Shown here piece after piece: positions 8,934 to 17,287 of a stretch of 37,886 nucleotides of DNA. The stretch's first letter is position 1. Each line of letters opens with the position of its first letter. Below the pieces are notes generated by a model. It saw only the letters and a list, made by a program, of their open reading frames with translations. It searched no databases and was not told the origin of the DNA. Source of the stretch: a virus; the IMG/VR virus record IMGVR_UViG_3300038405_000055, positions 1-37,886 of that record; one strand, given 5' to 3'. Made by a program: the position numbers and the translations under genes.

Positions 8934-10781
8934 ATGACATGGTCTACTCCAAATACATTCGCTACGCAGTCGGGTAATGTCCCGGCGAGTCAGCTGGACA
9001 CTAATTTTTCTTATGTCCCTACGGCGATTCAGCAAAATTCAGCTGTCTATGCGGTAGACACAGGTATTACGAATGCCTACGCTATTTCTTTAACTCCTTC
9101 CCCAACTATTCAAGATGGTGTAGGGGTTAAATTTAGGGCTTCCAGCACTAATACAAGTCAACCTACATTATCTATCAATGGTGGAACGGCCTATAATATC
9201 TATTTGGCTAACGGTGGTGCCTGCCCTGCAAGCGCTATTCCTTCGGGGGCTACCGTAGACGTTGTGTTCAATGGTACCTTCAACAATGGCGCCGGTGGGT
9301 GGGAATTGCTCTATCTCCCTAGTGCGGGCGGTGTTACGGCCTCGGGTCTCCCAGCGTCGATTAGGCAAACAGTACAGAGCGGACCTGTTAATTCTAGCGG
9401 GCAGCCTTCTCACGTAACTACTGGATCTGGACTTCTGCCAGGGTTTAATGCCTCCTCTACTAGCCCTGTTGTTATTACATATGCCAATAATTCAGGGGCT
9501 TCAGGACAAGTAGACATTTACACCTACTCTACTTCGGCAGCATCTTGGTCCGCTGTTCCGTCTAATAATACTTCTTTTCTTTACGGTGTTTATGCTAGCC
9601 CGACTCTTGTCTCTTTGGGGAGTACTTTAGCTCCCCCTCAATATGGATATACCTACAACCAAACCGCTCAATCGTCTCTTACTTTGAATAATATCAGTAC
9701 AGATGATTTTGGTAATACTTGGACCAACAGCGGCGTAACGTTCACCAACAGTTCGCCAATGTACCCTGGCACCTACATGGGGGTGTTCAACGGTGCGGCT
9801 TACCTGAAGAACACGTCTATCACGTCGCTCTATGCGGCTGGCAACAGTGGCTTCACACTGCGAGTACAGAGCAAGGCAGGCTCGTTGACGGCGGCAGAAT
9901 TTGCATTTACGGCACAGAACGCAGCGAACTATGGCACCGCCGTTGGTGTGAATACTTCAGGCAAAACTACGCTATTTCTTTCATCAACCGGTACTAGTTG
10001 GGATGTTGCGAACGGAACAACCGGCACGGCAACGCTAGCCGCGAACACCGCGTACAACCTAGAGCTAACCCAGGATCCCGTAGCAGGGAAATACTATTTA
10101 TATGTCAACGGAGTTTTAGACCAAACCGTCGTCAGCACGGCAAAAATATGCTCGTTTACGATGCTTTTGGTTGGTACATCCTGGAACGGATCTACGTATG
10201 CAGCGTATTGGACCGGCAACCTTCAGGGCTTCGAGTTCCTGCCTTACTGCCTGCACCCGGCCGGTGTGACCTTCACCCCACAAACCTCGCTGTCTAATGT
10301 GGCCGCACCTGGATATTCTTCGGACTGGTTTAATACCGAAACATATGTAATGTATACAGTTTCCGGGGCTTCTTCTGCGGCTGGAACTAATCCGTCTTTT
10401 ACTCAGGTCTATAGATGTTATCTGGGAGAGTGTATCACTGGTTCTTCATCTGTTACCAGTGTTTCTCCTTACGCTTACAACGGCCGTTATGACTCCGGAT
10501 TATTCCCTGTCTCGGCCAACGGCCTTTACAGCAAAAACCATAATTTGGGGTCGGCAGCATTCAACATGGATAACACCATGGCTGACGATGCTAACGGGCT
10601 GAACGAAAGGTGGGGTCTTCAGTATTACTACGTGTCCGCAAGCGTTGGTTGGTACCCGAACACTCCGCTTAACCGAAACACTATCACGCTTCAATATGCG
10701 ACCTACGTAGGTGCAGCGGCCTCCGGTGGCTCCACTATTACGTCCGCTTATGCGCGGATTCGTGTTCGGAGGGCTTTCTAA
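8934..10781 (+). CDS. Tail fibre / receptor-binding protein with inserted lectin-like module
   Basis: 615 residues. The N-terminal ~140 residues (TWSTPNTFATQSGNVPASQ...) match the virion-attachment style of many phage fibres. Residues about 260-460 (9717-10310) form a concanavalin/LamG-like module: MGVFNGAAYLKN, FTLRVQSKAG, YLYVNGVLDQTVVSTA are the usual strands. Its DNA is clearly more GC-rich than the flanks. The C-terminal ~150 residues are Ser/Gly/Tyr-rich and end in basic RIRVRRAF. This gene probably sets host range. The start ATG follows GGAAATAACT. Confidence 0.85.
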   Translation: MTWSTPNTFATQSGNVPASQLDTNFSYVPTAIQQNSAVYAVDTGITNAYAISLTPSPTIQDGVGVKFRASSTNTSQPTLSINGGTAYNIYLANGGACPASAIPSGATVDVVFNGTFNNGAGGWELLYLPSAGGVTASGLPASIRQTVQSGPVNSSGQPSHVTTGSGLLPGFNASSTSPVVITYANNSGASGQVDIYTYSTSAASWSAVPSNNTSFLYGVYASPTLVSLGSTLAPPQYGYTYNQTAQSSLTLNNISTDDFGNTWTNSGVTFTNSSPMYPGTYMGVFNGAAYLKNTSITSLYAAGNSGFTLRVQSKAGSLTAAEFAFTAQNAANYGTAVGVNTSGKTTLFLSSTGTSWDVANGTTGTATLAANTAYNLELTQDPVAGKYYLYVNGVLDQTVVSTAKICSFTMLLVGTSWNGSTYAAYWTGNLQGFEFLPYCLHPAGVTFTPQTSLSNVAAPGYSSDWFNTETYVMYTVSGASSAAGTNPSFTQVYRCYLGECITGSSSVTSVSPYAYNGRYDSGLFPVSANGLYSKNHNLGSAAFNMDNTMADDANGLNERWGLQYYYVSASVGWYPNTPLNRNTITLQYATYVGAAASGGSTITSAYARIRVRRAF

Positions 10782-10783
10782 TC

Positions 10784-11071
10784 ATGTGGATCAACGCGCA
10801 GGGGCAAATCTACGACGGTGACTGCCAGCCAGGGGATCAGCTTGCTACCTCAGCACAAATACAAGCTTATTTATATAAGCAAGCGCTCTCTGCCCTAGCG
10901 GACGCTTATTTGTCCGATATCCAAACTTTGAACCTAAATTGGCTATCAGCATCTGTATCAGATGGCACAACAGAAGCCGTAAAGCAAACAGCTATTACAC
11001 AAGCTATATCAGCCAGAAAAACGCAGTATTTGAATGACTTGGCCGCACTTAAAACGCAGTATTCCAACTAG
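10784..11071 (+). CDS. Fibre-linked small protein (possible fibre chaperone)
   Basis: 95 residues beginning MWINAQGQIYDGDCQPGDQ, then a helical region (IQAYLYKQALSALADAYLSD, ISARKTQYLNDLAALKTQY). It follows the fibre stop by 2 bases. A short W-x-D-x-x-G head with a helical tail is seen in fibre-assembly or fibre-tip partners downstream of fibre genes; the chaperone role is inference. Confidence 0.65.
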   Translation: MWINAQGQIYDGDCQPGDQLATSAQIQAYLYKQALSALADAYLSDIQTLNLNWLSASVSDGTTEAVKQTAITQAISARKTQYLNDLAALKTQYSN

Positions 11072-11080
11072 GAGATTATT

Positions 11081-11227
11081 ATGTCCGAAAGTCAGACTTC
11101 CCAAGCTGTACAGCCCGATAACATACCTCAATTTTGTCCTATTTGTGGAGCATTAATGCAGCAGCAGGCAGTGGACGGTTTACTGTGCTGGGTTTGTCCT
11201 GAGTGTGGATTTACTGAACCCGTCTAA
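11081..11227 (+). CDS. 48-aa zinc-ribbon protein
   Basis: A short ORF with TAGGAGATTATT directly before ATG. It encodes FCPICGALMQQQAV and WVCPECGFTEPV: two CPxC knuckles 16 residues apart, the signature of a zinc ribbon. Such mini zinc ribbons bind nucleic acid or partner proteins. It lies between the fibre genes and the lysis genes. No specific function. Confidence 0.8.
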   Translation: MSESQTSQAVQPDNIPQFCPICGALMQQQAVDGLLCWVCPECGFTEPV

Positions 11228-11247
11228 ATACTACAAGGAAAATAAAA

Positions 11248-11436
11248 ATGCCACAGATAACTCCCGAAGAACAAAAAGAAATCATAAAGCAAGCATTTAG
11301 AGAGGCTATACAGGAATGGCTGGATAAACAATTTGCCGCTTTTGGGCGATGGACGTTTTACGGGATATTGTCTGTGGCATTGTCTATAGTAGCGTATGTG
11401 TGGTTTCATCTAGGTTTTTGGAAGAACGTTAGATGA
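11248..11436 (+). CDS. Small single-TM protein, lysis-associated
   Basis: 62 residues: an amphipathic charged N-terminal helix (EEQKEIIKQAFREAIQEWLDKQF) and one hydrophobic segment (about 38-56, FYGILSVALSIVAYVWFHLGF) with a basic end. It precedes the muramidase and could be a pinholin, antiholin or other lysis accessory. AAGGAAAATAAA precedes ATG; the 3' end overlaps the next gene by 4 bases (ATGA). Confidence 0.7.
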   Translation: MPQITPEEQKEIIKQAFREAIQEWLDKQFAAFGRWTFYGILSVALSIVAYVWFHLGFWKNVR

Positions 11437-11774
11437 CGAACACTCTTTTCGAGAAACTCCACAGAGTAGTAAGTACCTTAGAAGAAGAAGTGTTTACTTT
11501 GCCCGAGGAAGATATCATTCCTATAATCGAAACCGCTGTCGGTGAAATTCCGCACAATACCCAATTGGAGATAACTATTATGAGTACTTTTGACCAAATT
11601 AAATCTCGCGCTCAAGCTGACCTAGAGACTCTTAAAACCGATGCCCAGGATGTAGGCGCAAAAGTAGAAGCCGCATTTAAACTGGCCTTCGTGCATCAGC
11701 AAATTGACACAATTATTAACGATGCCTCTAGTGTCGAAGAGAAAGTGCTGGCCGCTTTTCGACTTGGTCAGTGA
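11433..11774 (+). CDS. Hypothetical helical protein in lysis block
   Basis: 113 residues, acidic and helical (KLHRVVSTLEEEVFTLPEEDI; RAQADLETLKTDAQDVGAKVEAAFKLA). An internal ATG at 11580 is preceded by GGAGATAACTATT, the same leader used by many late genes here, so a shorter 64-residue product (MSTFDQIKSRAQ...) may also be made. The second half repeats a short motif: KVEAAFKLAFVHQQ / KVLAAFRLGQ. Function unknown. Confidence 0.65.
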   Translation: MTNTLFEKLHRVVSTLEEEVFTLPEEDIIPIIETAVGEIPHNTQLEITIMSTFDQIKSRAQADLETLKTDAQDVGAKVEAAFKLAFVHQQIDTIINDASSVEEKVLAAFRLGQ

Positions 11775-11784
11775 GGGGTATAAG

Positions 11785-12270
11785 GTGCCTACTTTTGATG
11801 ATGCCTTTAAATCGCTGATCGGAAATGAGGGAGGATACGTAGATAATCCCTCTGACCCTGGTGGCGAGACTATGTACGGTGTAACCAAACGTGTGGCTTC
11901 ACAATATGGATATACCGGTTCCATGAAAAATCTTCCACTGGAAACAGCCAAGAGCATAGCAAAAAAGGAATATTGGGATGCACATCGCTGTGATGAGGTA
12001 CCTTACCAGATTGCGTTTCAAATTTTCGATACTGCTTATAATGGCGGCTATCCAGATAAATGGACACAAATGGCGATCGGGAGTAGAGCCTCGGGAAAAC
12101 TTTCTGACGAGGATATTCAAAAAATTAATTCTATGGATATTTACAAGGTTGTAATGCTGTTTAATGCTTACAGATTGATGTATTATACATCACTTAAGAA
12201 ATCTTTTAAGGTATTTGGTGGAGGTTGGGCAAATCGGATTGCTCATAATATGTTACTGGGGAGTAAATAA
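11785..12270 (+). CDS. Endolysin, GH108 N-acetylmuramidase
   Basis: 161 residues. The start of the mature protein reads FDDAFKSLIGNEGGYVDNPSDPGGETMYGVT; the E-G-G-Y with D/G/E neighbours and the DPGG-x-T-x-x-G block are the GH108 (DUF847) signature, with the Glu of NEGGY as the expected catalytic acid. The C-terminal part (YQIAFQIFDTAYNGG...) resembles the family's peptidoglycan-binding_3 region. It cleaves the glycan backbone at lysis. I chose the GTG at 11785 (GAGGGG 5-10 bases upstream, 10 bases after the previous stop); an in-frame ATG at 11704 lies inside the previous gene. No signal peptide, so it needs a holin. Confidence 0.9.
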   Translation: MPTFDDAFKSLIGNEGGYVDNPSDPGGETMYGVTKRVASQYGYTGSMKNLPLETAKSIAKKEYWDAHRCDEVPYQIAFQIFDTAYNGGYPDKWTQMAIGSRASGKLSDEDIQKINSMDIYKVVMLFNAYRLMYYTSLKKSFKVFGGGWANRIAHNMLLGSK

Positions 12271-12818
12271 TGGACCCTATTACTATTGCACTTGGTTTAG
12301 CCCAACTAGTACCTAGTATCGCTTCCTGGTTTGGGGCTAGCCAAAATAGCGTTCAAACCGCACAGAAAGTGGTAGACATTGCTAAGCAAGTCACGGGAGC
12401 TAGCGATGGAGACTCGGCCCTAGAAGCCGTTAAAAATAATCCTCAATACGCTATCCAGCTCGAACAAGAGATTGATCGAAACAAAGAAGCTTTGGCGAAT
12501 ATTGGCCAAGCTGTTCCGTTGGCATTGATTCAGGCAGATAACCAAACCATCCAGGCAGTTAATCAGACAATGCAAGCAGAGGATAAAAGCGACCATTGGC
12601 CAACATATTCTTGGAGACCTTTTATTGGATTTATTTTTGGCCTAATGGTCTTTGGCGATTACTTTATTATCCCCATCCTAAATGGATGGTGGAAAATCCC
12701 ACAACCTGCTATTCCGTCTGAGGCTTGGGTAGCTATCGGTGGTATCCTCGGCGTAGCCAGTTATTTTCGAGGAAAAATGCAATCTGACCCTACTGTATCT
12801 AGCGACAATAGGGGCTAG
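12270..12818 (+). CDS. Holin of the 3-TM GTA/phage type
   Basis: 182 residues. N-terminal hydrophobic segment (about 4-22), a long helical/Gln-Asn-rich middle (EIDRNKEALANIGQ...QTIQAVNQTMQAED), then TSWRPF-like YSWRPFIGFIFGLMVFGDYF and a final hydrophobic segment AWVAIGGILGVASYF before a charged tail. SWRP followed by two TM segments is characteristic of the 'Holin of 3TMs' family (PF11351 type) described for gene-transfer agents and phages. Start overlaps the muramidase stop (TAATGG), consistent with paired lysis genes. It is the last rightward gene. Confidence 0.8.
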   Translation: MDPITIALGLAQLVPSIASWFGASQNSVQTAQKVVDIAKQVTGASDGDSALEAVKNNPQYAIQLEQEIDRNKEALANIGQAVPLALIQADNQTIQAVNQTMQAEDKSDHWPTYSWRPFIGFIFGLMVFGDYFIIPILNGWWKIPQPAIPSEAWVAIGGILGVASYFRGKMQSDPTVSSDNRG

Positions 12819-12821
12819 TTT

Positions 12822-14015
12822 TTATTTCTTTCCCTCAATGGCGTGAAAACAAAACACGCCATTTTTATTTTCTTTTTCCACGAGCTTTGCCCGAATAAGA
12901 GCTAAAAGTAATTGTTCAAATTCAGCGGTTTTAGGGATGTCCTTACGTAGGGCTTTATAAAGATCCGTAAGAGCGATATTTGGCCTACTTCTAATCTTAT
13001 TAAGGATGAGATCTGATTTAATCGAATCCTGAGACCGGCCAATCTTATCAAACACCATAGCTCTATGGGCTTCGATTGAGTTCAAATGGGTAGAGGCTTC
13101 AGATAAAATTTTATCGGTTATGATGTACTGGCCTTTGTGGATAGAAGAGGAAGAGGCAGCAAGGATCATAGCTACTTTATGGAGCTGTACTTGTTTGCGA
13201 GCAAGAATGTCTGTGTCTAGACTCTTTTCTTGCTGGTCACAAAGCTGGTCATACCATTCTGTTCCCCAAGCGATCGCGTCAGAAGACATTAGGACAGGAC
13301 CGGAGATAGTGGCCATATCTTGCAGATCCTCGACAAGTTTTTGGCGTACTTCAGCAGCGTTTTCAGCAGCAGTCTGGGATGGATAAGCTACTCTCCGTTC
13401 TCGCTTATCGGCGTAGATAAAAAGCATACGTGAAAACAGACCCCCTTCCGCTAGATAAGCCGGGACACTTCCCATAATCCATGAAGGAGTGGTACACCCC
13501 ATAAGATTAAGGAGGGTATTATCCATAAATTCTTTGCCATTGTTTTTAGTGGATTTTACAATTCTCCCTCCATCCCATAGGGTTACAAGAGCATCAATAG
13601 CTTTTTTATCTGTTGGATCTAAAAAATTACCCAACTCACTAGATACAATAGACATTGCGTTGATTATTTGCTGATCCCCGTTAGGTAAATCAAGGTAGTC
13701 TACATTCTCGTTTAGATCGGCAATAAGAGCTTGCCAGGAAGCAATAGTAGGGCCAAATTTTACACACTCAACTTCTCGCATCATTTTTTCGGCAATACCT
13801 GTAGTTGTTGTTTTGCGCACAATATCTGGAGGGCCGACAAATATAATATAAAAATTAGGAAACCATTGGAACTCCACCATATCAATCCAGGATCGACGGC
13901 CAAGAACCGACGCCACCGCACCAACCCCTGCCCAGTAATGCATCACTTTCGGAGATTCTGTGAAAGACGAATAATCTGTGTAGGCGTCTAACCAATTCGG
14001 AAAGTTTCTCGACAT
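12822..14015 (-). CDS. DUF3987-like replicative helicase/ATPase
   Basis: 397 residues. The N-terminus (PKVMHYWAGVGAVASVLGRR) and the P-loop region FYIIFVGPPDIVRKTTTTG match the DUF3987 group of phage replication proteins, which combine with or replace primase-helicases. The Walker A is atypical: Arg stands where Gly precedes the Lys. A Walker B-like segment is AMSIVSSELGNFL, and GGLFSRMLFIYADKRER is the arginine-finger block. C-terminal winged-helix-like part (LILNKIRSRPNIALTDLYKALR). ATG at 14015 has GAGAG 8 bases upstream; ATG 14021 and TTG 14030 are in frame. With the polymerase gene upstream it completes the replication module. Confidence 0.75.
   Translation of the reverse strand: MSRNFPNWLDAYTDYSSFTESPKVMHYWAGVGAVASVLGRRSWIDMVEFQWFPNFYIIFVGPPDIVRKTTTTGIAEKMMREVECVKFGPTIASWQALIADLNENVDYLDLPNGDQQIINAMSIVSSELGNFLDPTDKKAIDALVTLWDGGRIVKSTKNNGKEFMDNTLLNLMGCTTPSWIMGSVPAYLAEGGLFSRMLFIYADKRERRVAYPSQTAAENAAEVRQKLVEDLQDMATISGPVLMSSDAIAWGTEWYDQLCDQQEKSLDTDILARKQVQLHKVAMILAASSSSIHKGQYIITDKILSEASTHLNSIEAHRAMVFDKIGRSQDSIKSDLILNKIRSRPNIALTDLYKALRKDIPKTAEFEQLLLALIRAKLVEKENKNGVFCFHAIEGKK
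12837..12863 (+). terminator. Intrinsic terminator of the late transcription unit
   Basis: Perfect 9-bp stem AATGGCGTG / CACGCCATT with a 9-base loop (aaaacaaaa), followed on the + strand by TTTATTTTC. It lies 19 bases after the holin stop. It is embedded in the last codons of the convergent helicase gene. On the minus strand no U-run follows, so it should act mainly on rightward transcripts. Confidence 0.85.
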
Positions 14016-14026
14016 AGTCATGTCTC

Positions 14027-14179
14027 TCAATAGTGCTTTTTCATCTTTTTAACTTTAATTCTCTTCGAATACGATTGTTTGCCGATTATTTCTTTCTCGT
14101 ATTCTTTTTTAAGGGAAAAAGGAAGAGGAAGCCCATCTTCCTCCTTCTCTTCCGACCGTGGAAGGTTATTTCTTTGCAT
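14027..14179 (-). CDS. Possible 50-aa basic protein
   Basis: A small ORF between polymerase and helicase genes, ending one to a few bases before the helicase start. The product is charged (PRSEEKEEDGLPLP...SKRIKVKKMKKHY). The ribosome site is weak (AAGAGAAAG). A hairpin followed by T's lies within it, so this stretch may instead be untranslated. Confidence 0.4.
   Translation of the reverse strand: MQRNNLPRSEEKEEDGLPLPFSLKKEYEKEIIGKQSYSKRIKVKKMKKHY
14125..14143 (-). terminator. Possible attenuator/terminator between polymerase and helicase genes
   Basis: Stem GAGGAAG / CTTCCTC (7 bp, perfect) with loop ATGGG, followed on the minus strand by TTCCTTTTTCCC. The stem is only moderately GC-rich and the T-run is interrupted, so partial termination is the most that can be suggested. 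Confidence 0.35.
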
Positions 14180-14221
14180 ATACTTTCTCTTTCTTATTCC
14201 ATCCGTATGCTGTGTGGGTAA

Positions 14222-14335
14222 TCACAAAGATTTTATGTATACTCTCTTTTTTGTAACTTCTACCACCCCAGCATTGCCATTTTTCTTGATAAGTTCTTCG
14301 ATTGTTTCTATTCCTGGAAGGTTAAGTTGAGCCAT
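14222..14335 (-). CDS. 37-aa hypothetical protein
   Basis: Starts just after the polymerase stop with GGGGAG nine bases upstream of ATG. Product: AQLNLPGIETIEELIKKNG, then GVVEVTKKRVYIKSL. It reads like a small folded helix-strand protein. Position between polymerase and helicase suggests a replication accessory, but there is no direct evidence. Confidence 0.6.
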   Translation of the reverse strand: MAQLNLPGIETIEELIKKNGNAGVVEVTKKRVYIKSL

Positions 14336-14336
14336 T

Positions 14337-16757
14337 CTAGCAATCTCCCCATGAAATATCACTTGTCTTTACCCCCATTGGAATAATAAGAGGTTTTTCG
14401 TACGGGACAACAATTTGGCTTTGTTTATACAATTCTTTCAGTGTTTCTTCTTTCCCTTCGCGTGGGAATTGTCCCACTAAAGAATCGTGAACTTGATTTA
14501 ATAGCTGTACATTAGGGCAGTTTAGGTCGATGTTGACAAGGGCATGATCAATTACATTAGCGACTGTGCTTTGAGGAATCCAAGCTACTGCCTCTTTAAA
14601 TGTTTTTTCTGTAATGCGCCCTAAAAAATAGCAACGAAAACCGAAAGCATTTTCTACGTAACGACGGGACTCTACAGAGTGCTTAACTCTATTTTGCCAT
14701 TTTTGGATTCCTTTGAACTTACCAAAATACCATTGTTGAATGCGCTCAAGTTCCTGCACTAGAAGGCCAAGTCTTCGTGCTAGTTCTCGGCTTGATCCAA
14801 GATAATTAGTTCCATGGCACAAAGACTTAAACATTTTATAGGCTGGATGGTGTTTGGTGATCGAAGAATCATGATAATACTCTTTAGCTATTTCTACGTA
14901 TGGTTTTAATCCAGCCTCGAACATACTTCGAAGCTCATCTTCATCCGCTTCCCACGCGACAGTTCTAAGGTCCGCACTATCGAGGTCGGTATCAAAAATA
15001 ATGAATCCTGGATCAGGAATACAAAGTGATCGGATGTTTGGCATTTCCAAGCTTTGTGGGTCAATTGCGTGAATCGGTCCTCCTTTAGGAACATTTCCCA
15101 AATTTGTCCCTTCTCCAAATTGATTTGTAGAGTGAGCAAATCTAAACGTCTTTGTGCCAGTAATATCAAAATTAGTTCGAAGTCGTCCGGATTCATCCAA
15201 AGGTGCCTCTAAAAAATTATGGAGAAATACGCTTAAGGAACGGATTTCTTGAATAGCTGTGACGATAGGTTGAATCAATGGCTCATCGAGGGCTAATTTA
15301 TTCAATGCATTATCGTCGCAAGTAATGCTTGACCCTTTTTTAGTCCTTTTTTTAACCGGAGGCAAGGACAGATCAGCATAAAAAAGAGCTTTCATTTGTA
15401 CTGGCGATCCAATATTAAAATCGTGCCCCAAAACTTTCCGCAGCCATGATTCGCGAGCCGCAATAGCCCCTGCAAGCTCCTTGCGAAGTTCTGCTCGCCG
15501 AGCAGTATCAACCTTAAATCCTCTCGCTTCCATGCGCCTTACTGGCCAAAAGAGGGATTGTTGGAAATCGGATACGTATTTTTGCTTAGAGTGTCGAAGA
15601 GGGATTAATCTAGCTTCTTCTTCGGCAATTTCAAATGTGCGAACCGTATCTCGACAATTATATCGCCAACGGTCTAAATCACTGTCCGAATTAATTTCCT
15701 CTTTCCAATAAACATGATTACGGCAATAAATAGAAGAAAGAAATCCCAAGTTCTTTTTTACAGCCCCAACGTTTCCTTTCTTACCTTTATCCGTCTCAGA
15801 TAGAATAGAACCACCAGACGGAAGCATAGAATGGTGTGCCACCATAGTGTCAAAAGAAAGATTAGGCCAGTACATCCACTTTCGGTAGATAAAAGCGGCA
15901 TCATAAGCGAAGTTTTGACCAATTACATAGGCATTGTGATGAGTCAAACAATGATAGATTCTAATTAAAATATTAACTTCTTCTTCTTCTCCCCAGTAAT
16001 TACCGCTTCCACCAAAAAACGGAATACAAATGGCTTGATATTTTGATACAGCGAATCCTATACAATCAATCTCTCCAGCTTTAGTCTCTATATCTACACT
16101 AATCTTCACCTCTTTCTGCTCCAATTCCATAGCTAGATTGGAAAGAAATAGAATAGCTTCATTATATTCTGGGCGTAACGAAAAATCTTCCACCACTACC
16201 GGCATTTCTTTTTCTGCCATCTCTCGCCGAATCCGTTTAAAGTCCTCTAAAACAATTGGATTCCATTCATATTGCCGTATCACTTGAATCGGATGCATTG
16301 TAGGGATTACTTTATATTTGCCATATTGGCACAACGATCCTCTCCACTGCTCGATTCCAGTATTACCTGTTAACGCCCACAGCGCTGTATTCCCCAAAGC
16401 TACAATAAGATTGGGATTGACTTTTTCTACTTCTTCGTACAGTTCTTGGACTCCCTCGGCGAGTATAGGACTAACCCACCAACCATTGATAAGTACGTGC
16501 TGGTCTGTTTTATCTTTTCTTGCTACGGCTACCCATTTATTAATATCGCCTCCGTAAGGACGATACTTAACCACGTGGGTTAAATAGCACTGATCTTTAC
16601 GAACACCAATTCCCCGTAGCCATTCCTCGATAATGTTTCCACTGTAACCAACAAACGGCTTCCCCAGCTTGACGTCATCCTCCCCAGGAGCTTCGCCAAC
16701 AATCATAATCTTAGCGTTGAGGGGCCCAGTACCCTTAATTTTTCTTACGAGGGACAT
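14337..16757 (-). CDS. DNA polymerase, family A, with N-terminal uracil-DNA-glycosylase-like domain
   Basis: 806 residues. Residues 1-195 are family-4 UDG-like: VGEAPGEDDVKLGKPFVGYSG (21-40) and TMHP (153-156). The N-terminal CxxC and the Cys of VKCRP (here VKYRP) are missing, so the Fe-S cluster is presumably lost. About 215-400 is a 3'-5' exonuclease (VDIETKAG; GQNFAYDAAF; YNCRDTVRTFEIA). The polymerase follows: motif A DTDLDSADLR (~590), motif B KMFKSLCHGTNY (~640), motif C QVHDSLVGQF (~758), where the usual HDE reads HDS. It replicates the phage genome. UDG-PolA fusions are known in some phages (SPO1 type). SD AAAGGA precedes ATG. Confidence 0.93.
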   Translation of the reverse strand: MSLVRKIKGTGPLNAKIMIVGEAPGEDDVKLGKPFVGYSGNIIEEWLRGIGVRKDQCYLTHVVKYRPYGGDINKWVAVARKDKTDQHVLINGWWVSPILAEGVQELYEEVEKVNPNLIVALGNTALWALTGNTGIEQWRGSLCQYGKYKVIPTMHPIQVIRQYEWNPIVLEDFKRIRREMAEKEMPVVVEDFSLRPEYNEAILFLSNLAMELEQKEVKISVDIETKAGEIDCIGFAVSKYQAICIPFFGGSGNYWGEEEEVNILIRIYHCLTHHNAYVIGQNFAYDAAFIYRKWMYWPNLSFDTMVAHHSMLPSGGSILSETDKGKKGNVGAVKKNLGFLSSIYCRNHVYWKEEINSDSDLDRWRYNCRDTVRTFEIAEEEARLIPLRHSKQKYVSDFQQSLFWPVRRMEARGFKVDTARRAELRKELAGAIAARESWLRKVLGHDFNIGSPVQMKALFYADLSLPPVKKRTKKGSSITCDDNALNKLALDEPLIQPIVTAIQEIRSLSVFLHNFLEAPLDESGRLRTNFDITGTKTFRFAHSTNQFGEGTNLGNVPKGGPIHAIDPQSLEMPNIRSLCIPDPGFIIFDTDLDSADLRTVAWEADEDELRSMFEAGLKPYVEIAKEYYHDSSITKHHPAYKMFKSLCHGTNYLGSSRELARRLGLLVQELERIQQWYFGKFKGIQKWQNRVKHSVESRRYVENAFGFRCYFLGRITEKTFKEAVAWIPQSTVANVIDHALVNIDLNCPNVQLLNQVHDSLVGQFPREGKEETLKELYKQSQIVVPYEKPLIIPMGVKTSDISWGDC

Positions 16758-16814
16758 AATTAAAATCCTTTAGGTCTGAAAGAGAAAACTATCCCGTATA
16801 CCATTGTATCCACA

Positions 16815-17048
16815 CTATTCTCCGTTAATTCGCCTATTAACATAACACTCTCTAGTGTCTTCAGGCACATAATCTCTATGGTAAAAATAAGAATCCGTAA
16901 TAGTAGCTTCGGGGTATATTTTAAAAAATTCCGTTTGAGCGGTAATTTTATCTAAATCTCCTTTAAAAACTACTTTTCTATTGCCGATCCTCCCTTCAAT
17001 AGCATAATAGTTTTCAGAATATCCCTTAAAGACTAATGTCGAAGTCAT
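16815..17048 (-). CDS. Hypothetical protein
   Basis: 77 residues (TSTLVFKGYSENYYAIEGRIGNRKVVF...ECYVNRRINGE), mixed beta/charged. I chose ATG 17048, which overlaps the upstream gene's end by 23 bases; the longer open frame upstream runs through that gene and looks like its shadow. No family recognised. It lies directly upstream of the polymerase gene. Confidence 0.6.
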   Translation of the reverse strand: MTSTLVFKGYSENYYAIEGRIGNRKVVFKGDLDKITAQTEFFKIYPEATITDSYFYHRDYVPEDTRECYVNRRINGE

Positions 17049-17286
17049 TTCCAATATCCTCAATCCGAGCACCATCGACATCACGCAAATCGGAAAATAG
17101 ATCTTCTTCCATATGTTGTTTATTTTCCGCTTCGATTTTTGCTTTCTTATTCTTTGCCCCTTTCGAAGCAAAACAAGCAGAAATTCTATCCCCCCGCAAT
17201 CCCTGTACAATTTCCCGCATATCCTCCAAAGTCAATCCTTCTTCGATTGATTTCTTGCGTAAAAATGTGGCTCTGCTTTTGTCCAT
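17026..17286 (-). CDS. Hypothetical charged protein
   Basis: 86 residues, helical and charged (DKSRATFLRKKSIEEGLTLEDMREIVQGL; KGAKNKKAKIEAENKQ), with an acidic C-terminus (DLRDVDGARIEDIGNDFD). A basic middle and acidic tail hint at nucleic-acid mimicry or protein binding, but no family is recognised. Starts one base after the upstream gene's stop codon. Confidence 0.65.
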   Translation of the reverse strand: MDKSRATFLRKKSIEEGLTLEDMREIVQGLRGDRISACFASKGAKNKKAKIEAENKQHMEEDLFSDLRDVDGARIEDIGNDFDISL

Positions 17287-17287
17287 A

